Assembly: GCA_030626265.1 (NCBI GenBank)
Contig: DAOUPF010000035.1
Location: forward strand, 1 to 8,693
Reading direction: 5' to 3'
Source: Sulfurovum sp.
GTDB taxonomy: Bacteria > Campylobacterota > Campylobacteria > Campylobacterales > Sulfurovaceae
Length of the DNA: 8,693 nt
The notes under the pieces were generated by a model. The model saw only the letters and a program-made list of their open reading frames with translations, did not search any database and was not told the origin of the DNA. The stretch's first letter is position 1. The number at the start of each line of letters is the position of its first letter. This document shows positions 1 to 3,866 of this stretch, piece by piece. Both the position numbers and the translations under genes were made by a program.

Positions 1-384
1 ATCCATTTTTTCTTGGAGAGTGCCACCTTTATTTTCTACAAATATTTTTAATTTTTCATTGAGCTTAGTATAGAGCTCTACACTTTTCATAACAGGAAGC
101 AATGTCTTGTCTGTACCTACTATCTCTAGTAGCTCATTACCAAAGCCAGTTAATCCTTTCTCATCTACCCAAATCGGTGTATAAAAAAGCTCCATATATA
201 GCCCTTTTAAGAACTTATTATCACTTGCCTTGACCTTCTTTTCCAACTCTATAGAAGCATCATCAATAAAGTCTAAACTTGATGTACCAGTGTCCCATGT
301 GAGGTCTTTAGAGTGCATAGAAATAGGTGAGGCGATATAGAATAATACAAGGCTAGCAAAAATTGGGGAGAGAAATCGTTTCAT
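1..384 (-). CDS. Probable L,D-transpeptidase (YcbB/LdtD type), N-terminal fragment, exported
   Basis: An open frame of 128 codons starts at the ATG (complement of 382-384) and runs off the left edge with no stop, so only the N-terminus is present. The product begins MKRFLSPIFASLVLFYIASP, a basic start followed by a hydrophobic stretch, which is a typical signal peptide, so it should act in the periplasm. At about residues 62-85 it reads LYMELFYTPIWVDEKGLTGF. This resembles the opening of the scaffold domain of YcbB-type L,D-transpeptidases, where a 'FY ... P.W ... GLT' pattern precedes the peptidoglycan-binding and catalytic domains. Family members make 3-3 peptidoglycan cross-links. The catalytic His/Cys motif would lie outside the window, so the assignment rests on this N-terminal resemblance only. 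A GAAG ribosome-binding site lies about 6 nt before the ATG, inside a hairpin (see 385-413). The gene is the last of four minus-strand genes. Confidence 0.6.
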   Translation of the reverse strand, partial: MKRFLSPIFASLVLFYIASPISMHSKDLTWDTGTSSLDFIDDASIELEKKVKASDNKFLKGLYMELFYTPIWVDEKGLTGFGNELLEIVGTDKTLLPVMKSVELYTKLNEKLKIFVENKGGTLQEKMD

Positions 385-413
385 GATATACTTCTTTTTT
401 AAAAAAGTATATC
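385..413 (-). promoter_or_regulatory. AT-rich hairpin covering the ribosome-binding site of the L,D-transpeptidase gene
   Basis: On the minus strand GATATAC pairs with GTATATC, and the intervening T6/A-rich tract can continue the pairing (one G-U wobble) to about 13 bp around an AAA loop. The right arm contains the GAAG ribosome-binding site, and the ATG follows immediately. The pairing is seen in the sequence. A role in translation control is inference. It is not a terminator, because no T-run follows it. Confidence 0.4.
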
Positions 414-470
414 AAAATATATTCAATATTGGCTTGTTTGAGGTAGAAATCAAATAGATTTTATCGCCAT

Positions 471-1124
471 TTAGGCTTTTTTCAACACATCCTCAAACTC
501 TGCATTTGCTAAAAAAACCATCTCTCCATTAAAACTATCTATACGAGTATCACCTTTTTTGAGACATTTTTTGAGATATTTTTTTATTTTTTTCTGTTTT
601 TTCTGTTTTTTGATACTATACTGTGCAAAAAAGTCCCCAAGTTCTATCCACTCCTCTGAATCTTCATCTTCCATCTCAACACTGTCAATTACTGTAGACT
701 CATCCTCTACTTCTAGATTGGTCTCATTCTGTTTTTTATGCTCAAGCTGTAATCCATAGAGCATCTTCATCTCACCAAATGCATCTTTGAGAAGCTCCAC
801 TTCACTACGCAGAGTAGAGGTAATCATCTTATTGGTATCTTTGAGGTCTACAATAGTCTCTTTGAGTATAGAGATAGTTTCATCTTTGGCTTCTAAAAGC
901 TTTTCTTGATCTTGAATAGATGAGCTGTGAGAGACATCGCTCTGCTCATTTTTTACTATTTTAGGACTAGGGGTGGCAGGAGTAGTTGTATCTTTAGTTA
1001 CTATAAATATCTTACCTCCTATATTTTTAGAGGTCAAAATACCTTTTTTGATCTTGGCATATACTGCTTGTCTAGATATACCCATCTGGTTTGCATAATC
1101 TACTGGTTTTATCAAGTTTCCCAT
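471..1124 (-). CDS. DNA-binding/coiled-coil protein, DUF3972-like, function unknown
   Basis: This encodes 217 aa. Residues 1-43 form a helix-turn-helix unit (ISRQAVYAKIKKGIL, then a beta strand GGKIFIV), like excisionase/MerR-type or DUF3972 domains that I recall from Epsilonproteobacteria. A Pro/Thr/Ser-rich linker (about 44-70) leads to a coiled coil at about 72-130 (EKLLEAKDETISILKETIVD and onward), then a very acidic stretch (137-158). A lysine-rich C-terminal unit (158-205; WIELGDFF, GDTRIDSFNGEMVFL) has a pattern like the N-terminal unit. The start is supported by TAGGA 8 nt upstream and by an extended -10 box at 1161-1169. The gene sits between pcm and the L,D-transpeptidase gene on the same strand, with 75 and 86 bp gaps. 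A nucleoid-associated or transcription factor role is plausible but inferred. No enzyme motif is visible. Confidence 0.75.
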   Translation of the reverse strand: MGNLIKPVDYANQMGISRQAVYAKIKKGILTSKNIGGKIFIVTKDTTTPATPSPKIVKNEQSDVSHSSSIQDQEKLLEAKDETISILKETIVDLKDTNKMITSTLRSEVELLKDAFGEMKMLYGLQLEHKKQNETNLEVEDESTVIDSVEMEDEDSEEWIELGDFFAQYSIKKQKKQKKIKKYLKKCLKKGDTRIDSFNGEMVFLANAEFEDVLKKA

Positions 1125-1132
1125 ACTAATAT

Positions 1133-1137
1133 TCCTA
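1133..1137 (-). promoter_or_regulatory. Ribosome-binding site of the DUF3972-like gene
   Basis: TAGGA lies 8 nt before the ATG at 1124. It favours this ATG as the true start over in-frame Met14. Confidence 0.6.
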
Positions 1138-1141
1138 CTGA

Positions 1142-1169
1142 TTGATTTACAATTGTGTCAATCATAGCA
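1142..1169 (-). promoter_or_regulatory. Extended -10 promoter with overlapping dyad, upstream of the DUF3972-like gene
   Basis: On the minus strand TGCTATGAT (1161-1169) matches an extended -10 (TGnTATAAT) with one mismatch. There is no good -35, as is usual in this lineage. The predicted start near 1154 leaves a leader of about 30 nt. A dyad built as TTGA-n-ACAATTGT-nnn-TCAA covers 1142-1161, over the likely transcription start. It could be an operator, possibly for the DNA-binding product itself; that is inference. Confidence 0.45.
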
Positions 1170-1199
1170 TAAACTTGATAAAAACTTAAATGAAGCCTT

Positions 1200-1832
1200 C
1201 TATTTTCTGGTTCCACTAAGTACGGGAACAAATAGACATGGCTCAATCGCCTCTGAAGTTATTCGTCCATTTCTCTTGTAGTATCTAGTGATTATCTGTA
1301 AACTATCTTGGTTGACAGGAGCTATAAGTATACCACCCTCTGCTAACTGTTCAAACAGTATATCAGGTACTTTGTCAGCTGTAGCAGAAAAGATGATTCT
1401 CTCATATGGTGCATAGTCCTTCCATCCTCTCTGACCATCATCATATCTTGTAAATATATTACTCAGCTCTAGTTCCCTAAAACGCTCTTGGGCTTCTCTA
1501 AGGAGTGGGTCTATACGCTCTATTGTAAACACCCTTCGGACAATCTTTGACAATATAGCAGCCTGATAGCCACTACCACAACCAATCTCCAGAACACTAT
1601 CTATACCTTTTAGCTCTAGATGTTGAGTCATCTTTGCTACTGTCAACGGAGAGGATATCCACTGCTCCTCTTGCATAGGAAGAGCATCTAGTTTGTATGC
1701 CAAGTGTTTAAAGCCTTTTGCAACAAACTGCTCTCTGTCAACTGAGAGAAATGCTTTCTTTACATGAGGCTCTAGTGGAAATTTTTGTTCTATCTCCTCA
1801 ACCATTCGATTGAGATAAAGGCGTTTTACCAT
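1200..1832 (-). CDS. pcm: Protein-L-isoaspartate O-methyltransferase
   Basis: This encodes 210 aa, the usual length for bacterial Pcm. The enzyme transfers a methyl group from S-adenosylmethionine to L-isoaspartyl residues in aged proteins, starting their repair. The SAM-binding motif I, VLEIGCGSGYQAAILS (80-95), is nearly identical to the E. coli motif (VLEIGTGSGYQ). TIER (103-106) supplies the acidic residue expected to hold the ribose. WISSP (58-62) is the substrate-side loop, corresponding to TISQP in E. coli. ERIIFSATADKVP (144-156) and LAEGGILIAPV (163-173) are the post-motifs, and the protein ends in the family-typical FVPVLSGTR. It lies 69 bp downstream of the amidohydrolase and may be co-transcribed with it, although a TATAAT box lies just before its own start. 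The ribosome-binding site is weak (AGAAAG). Confidence 0.94.
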   Translation of the reverse strand: MVKRLYLNRMVEEIEQKFPLEPHVKKAFLSVDREQFVAKGFKHLAYKLDALPMQEEQWISSPLTVAKMTQHLELKGIDSVLEIGCGSGYQAAILSKIVRRVFTIERIDPLLREAQERFRELELSNIFTRYDDGQRGWKDYAPYERIIFSATADKVPDILFEQLAEGGILIAPVNQDSLQIITRYYKRNGRITSEAIEPCLFVPVLSGTRK

Positions 1833-1849
1833 TGTTTACTTTCTAGTGT

Positions 1850-1860
1850 ATTATAATTAT
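1850..1860 (-). promoter_or_regulatory. Possible -10 box before pcm
   Basis: A perfect TATAAT (complement of 1850-1855) lies 17 nt before the pcm ATG, giving a very short leader of about 10 nt. It lacks the TGn extension and a clear -35. In AT-rich DNA this could be chance. Confidence 0.35.
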
Positions 1861-1901
1861 TGACAGAATTCTATCTAAAATAGTGTAAATCTTTGGTATC
1901 A

Positions 1902-2630
1902 CTATCTCATCACTATATATCGACGCATTTTTTTAATCAAAGAAAAATCAATCTCACCCTCTATAGCTTCTAGCATATCATCCATAACCACACCTCCGTT
2001 GGGTGAATATATAGCACTAGAGCTTGCCATGGTCTCCTTAGCAGAGTTGGCCACTACGACATAGCACTGATTCATCACAGCTAGTGCCTGTGGTAGTATC
2101 TCTAGATGTCTCTTTCTAGGCATACCCCACTGTGATGGCATGAGTATCACATCAGCTCCCTCTAGCTGCTTCCACAACTCCTTGAATCGCACCTCAAAAC
2201 AGATGAGTAATCCATATTTGATACCATCGACCTCAAATAGTTTGACATCCCCAGAGCTACCAGCTCTGAGGTGCTTATCCTCTTCACCTAGCAAAAATAG
2301 TTTATATTTGCTCTGTCTATGTACTATTCTATGCTGATGTATGACTACTGCATCATTTGTATATCCATTCTCATCTTTTGAGAGTACAGTTAGTACAACT
2401 ATCTGCTCACTTACTCTCCTCATTAGTATCTCTAGAGCCTCTTTTGAGAATTCTACTGCTTTATCAATATTATCATAATCATAATCAGTCAAACATACCT
2501 CTGGAGCTACTATTAATTTGTGAGTAGAGTATTGCTCTATGTACTCCAAAAGCTTATCTAAGTTTTTTTTATATGGTACTTGATTGTCTAATTGTAAGGC
2601 TACAGTTTGTATATTTTTCTGTTTTGGCAT
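1902..2630 (-). CDS. Carbon-nitrogen hydrolase (nitrilase superfamily amidohydrolase)
   Basis: This encodes 242 aa, a short member of the nitrilase/amidase superfamily, whose members hydrolyse C-N bonds of amides, carbamoyl compounds or nitriles. The Glu-Lys-Cys triad is visible: Glu44 in LIVAPEVCLTDYD, Lys108 in RQSKYKLFLLGEED (replacing the common KxHLF), and the nucleophile Cys144 in GLLICFEVRFKELW. MPSQWGMPRKRHLE (164-177) and VVANSAKET (192-200) fit the later conserved strands. There is no signal peptide, so it should be cytoplasmic. The substrate cannot be told: it lacks extra domains and is shorter than N-carbamoylputrescine amidases of about 290 aa. AGGA stands 8 nt before the ATG. 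It heads the minus-strand cluster with pcm next, and its promoter overlaps that of the divergent gene at 2696. Confidence 0.9.
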   Translation of the reverse strand: MPKQKNIQTVALQLDNQVPYKKNLDKLLEYIEQYSTHKLIVAPEVCLTDYDYDNIDKAVEFSKEALEILMRRVSEQIVVLTVLSKDENGYTNDAVVIHQHRIVHRQSKYKLFLLGEEDKHLRAGSSGDVKLFEVDGIKYGLLICFEVRFKELWKQLEGADVILMPSQWGMPRKRHLEILPQALAVMNQCYVVVANSAKETMASSSAIYSPNGGVVMDDMLEAIEGEIDFSLIKKMRRYIVMR

Positions 2631-2638
2631 GATATTTA

Positions 2639-2642
2639 TCCT
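2639..2642 (-). promoter_or_regulatory. Ribosome-binding site of the carbon-nitrogen hydrolase gene
   Basis: AGGA lies 8 nt upstream of the ATG at 2630 and supports that start. Confidence 0.55.
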
Positions 2643-2649
2643 AAATTGT

Positions 2650-2665
2650 TTGTATAATTATACAA
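2650..2665. promoter_or_regulatory. Perfect 16-bp palindrome forming back-to-back -10 boxes
   Basis: TTGTATAATTATACAA is a perfect palindrome in the 65-bp gap between two divergent genes. It contains TATAAT on the plus strand (2653-2658) and on the minus strand (2657-2662). Predicted leaders are about 30 nt for the plus gene at 2696 and about 20 nt for the minus gene at 2630. One polymerase binding would exclude the other, and a dimeric regulator could also bind here. Neither strand has a good -35. Confidence 0.55.
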
Positions 2666-2695
2666 CTCTTCTCTGATTTTTGCTAAACTTATCTC

Positions 2696-3211
2696 ATGAA
2701 AACTATAGAAAAAGAACAACTAAAAAAACTTTTACAAATCATACAGCCTAGTCCAATGCAACGCATAGGTCATTTTAGTGGTGGTGGAGATCTGTTTTGT
2801 GAGCAGCTAAGTGATTTCTGTCAGATAAATGAATATGAGTACCTACTTAACTGTACTGATAATGATTTTTATGATAGTTGCATACAGAGGTATGAGACAA
2901 AAGAGTGGGTAAAGATAAAAAACTTCAATCTAGCTCGTCCAAACTATCTCCTACATGGAAAATTTTATGAATATCTATTTGTGACAACAACTATATCGGA
3001 AGAAACTAGAGAGACATTCCTACAAAAATCTCATAAATGTATCAAAAATGCTGGGCATATCATACTGCTAGTACCCAAGAAAGACTATATGCAGATAGAT
3101 ATATGGACACAGCTACTAGAAGAAAATTACTTTGTAGCTACCAATACTATAGATATATTTCAAAACTATGAAATCATCATATCAAAGAAAATGCATGGAT
3201 GGGGTGGATAA
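2696..3211 (+). CDS. Methyltransferase-fold-like protein, function unknown
   Basis: This encodes 171 aa with no signal peptide or membrane segment. The second half reads like the end of a class I SAM-dependent methyltransferase: a strand YEYLFVTTTI (91-100), a helix FLQKSHKCIKNAG (108-120), a strand HIILLVPKK, then a helix/strand pair finishing YEIIISKKMHGWGG. The first half is short. The only glycine-rich segment, RIGHFSGGGDLF (23-34), does not match the classical motif I (E/DxGxGxG), so SAM binding is doubtful. Cys35, Cys42, Cys53, Cys62 and Cys115 are not arranged as a metal site. The start at 2696 follows a -10 box by about 38 nt, but no good Shine-Dalgarno sequence is visible; Met21 is an alternative start. 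It is transcribed away from the amidohydrolase. The stop codon abuts the first copy of the intergenic repeat. Confidence 0.7.
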   Translation: MKTIEKEQLKKLLQIIQPSPMQRIGHFSGGGDLFCEQLSDFCQINEYEYLLNCTDNDFYDSCIQRYETKEWVKIKNFNLARPNYLLHGKFYEYLFVTTTISEETRETFLQKSHKCIKNAGHIILLVPKKDYMQIDIWTQLLEENYFVATNTIDIFQNYEIIISKKMHGWGG

Positions 3212-3451
3212 AATGTGGACAACCCTGCTTCAGGAGGGGGGGGGTTGGTTGGAGGGAGTCTGAAGCAAAGTTATCCTAGAGAGCTCCAAAATGGAGGCTT
3301 GTCCAATAATAAAATAAGTTCTAATTGGCTCTCTAATACGAACTATAACAGATAATTGTGAACCGATTGTGAATGAATACAAATGATTATAAACAGAAAT
3401 CATCATATTAACCCAAAATATGCAATAGAGATTCAAAAATAACCATGTTTT
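3210..3451. repeat. Intergenic repeat element, copy A (242 bp)
   Basis: This is the first of two direct copies. It starts within the TAA of the upstream gene and is bounded by imperfect inverted ends AAAATGTGG / CCATGTTTT (7 of 9 match). Inside, TGCTTCAG (3226-3233) pairs perfectly with CTGAAGCA (3260-3267) around a G-rich loop containing a run of nine Gs (3236-3244), GG, GG and GGG. A second stem pairs TAGAGAGC (3277-3284) with GCTCTCTA (3328-3335). The core 3262-3373 aligns without gaps to 3599-3710, with 97 of 112 positions identical. A 68-codon minus-strand frame crosses it, but it does not look coding. No transposase or other gene is present. It may be a decayed MITE-like element or a structured RNA. 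Confidence 0.75.
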
Positions 3452-3552
3452 CTAACTTTAGCCTTGGACACACTATCCTTATTTTGAATAATATTAAGTA
3501 AAAGTTGCTGTCCGCAATACATACTTAAAATATATAATAGATGAGAGAAGAC
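3452..3552. other. Spacer between the two repeat copies
   Basis: This AT-rich stretch has no open frame worth reporting. A TATAAT on the plus strand (3533-3538) sits about 15-20 bp before copy B and could start a transcript through it, but no -35 or TGn extension accompanies it. Confidence 0.4.
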
Positions 3553-3760
3553 AAGTATGGATAAGCTTGCCTCAGGAGGGGGTTTGTTAGAGGGGGTTGA
3601 AGCAAAGTTATCCTAGAGAGTTCCAAAATGAAGACTCGTCTAATAATAGAGTAAGTCCTAATTGACTCTCCAATACGAACTATAACAGAGTACTGTAAAC
3701 TGATTGTGAATAAATAGAAATCATTATTTCAAGAAAATTATAGCAAAATGACCATGTTTC
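3553..3760. repeat. Intergenic repeat element, copy B (208 bp)
   Basis: This second direct copy has the same order of parts as copy A. It runs from AAGTATGG to CCATGTTTC. TGCCTCAG (3568-3575) faces TTGAAGCA (3597-3604) around a shorter G-rich loop (five Gs twice), so the first stem is partly decayed. TAGAGAGT (3614-3621) faces ACTCTCCA (3665-3672). The T3621-A3665 pair replaces C3284-G3328 of copy A, a compensatory change. Of the 15 core differences from copy A, 13 are transitions. A gap of about 14 bp and a different tail, relative to copy A, make it shorter. Confidence 0.72.
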
Positions 3761-3769
3761 TAGTAGACG

Positions 3770-3853
3770 AAATAAGCCTTTTTATATTTTTCCCCATGCC
3801 AGAGGTTAGAAAAGGGTTTAAAGTGGCTTATTTGCTCTGCTATAGGGCTTATT
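3770..3853. repeat. Inverted repeat with a third arm, 3' of nrdA
   Basis: AAATAAGCC (3770-3778) and GGCTTATTT (3825-3833) are perfect 9-bp inverted arms. A second GGCTTATT (3846-3853) could pair with the left arm instead. The loop is 46 nt and no T-run follows on either strand, so it is not an intrinsic terminator. Its position after the nrdA stop makes a role in mRNA 3'-end formation or stability possible. Confidence 0.35.
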
Positions 3854-3866
3854 GTCTATTTTAGCA

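Noticed and set aside
559..759. Plus-strand frame with a hydrophobic Phe/Cys-rich start
   Set aside because: It is the antisense of the lysine-rich C-terminus of the DUF3972-like gene; the apparent membrane segment is only the complement of AAA/AAG codons.
927..1145. Plus-strand frame opposite the start of the DUF3972-like gene
   Set aside because: It is antisense to a better-supported gene and has no ribosome-binding site.
2140..2337. Plus-strand frame opposite the carbon-nitrogen hydrolase
   Set aside because: It is antisense to conserved catalytic motifs and its translation is serine/proline-rich without a recognisable domain.
3226..3267. Hairpin as an intrinsic terminator of the methyltransferase-like gene
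   Set aside because: The stem is followed by AAGTTATCC, not a T-run, and the loop is long.
3271..3279. TTATCCTAG in both repeats as an E. coli-type DnaA box
   Set aside because: Only six of nine positions match TTATCCACA, and in this phylum the TTCAC core is expected instead.
3230..3436. A 68-codon minus-strand open frame across repeat copy A, with a matching open frame in copy B (residues such as RITLLQ and VIVRI conserved)
   Set aside because: In that frame the differences between copies are mostly amino-acid-changing (about 7 of 10 in the best part), there is no ribosome-binding site, copy B has no start codon, and the composition is low-complexity at the C-terminus. This is not a pattern of protein selection.
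3210..3760. A CRISPR array or a complete insertion sequence
   Set aside because: There are only two long copies, no short regular repeats with unique spacers, and no transposase frame.
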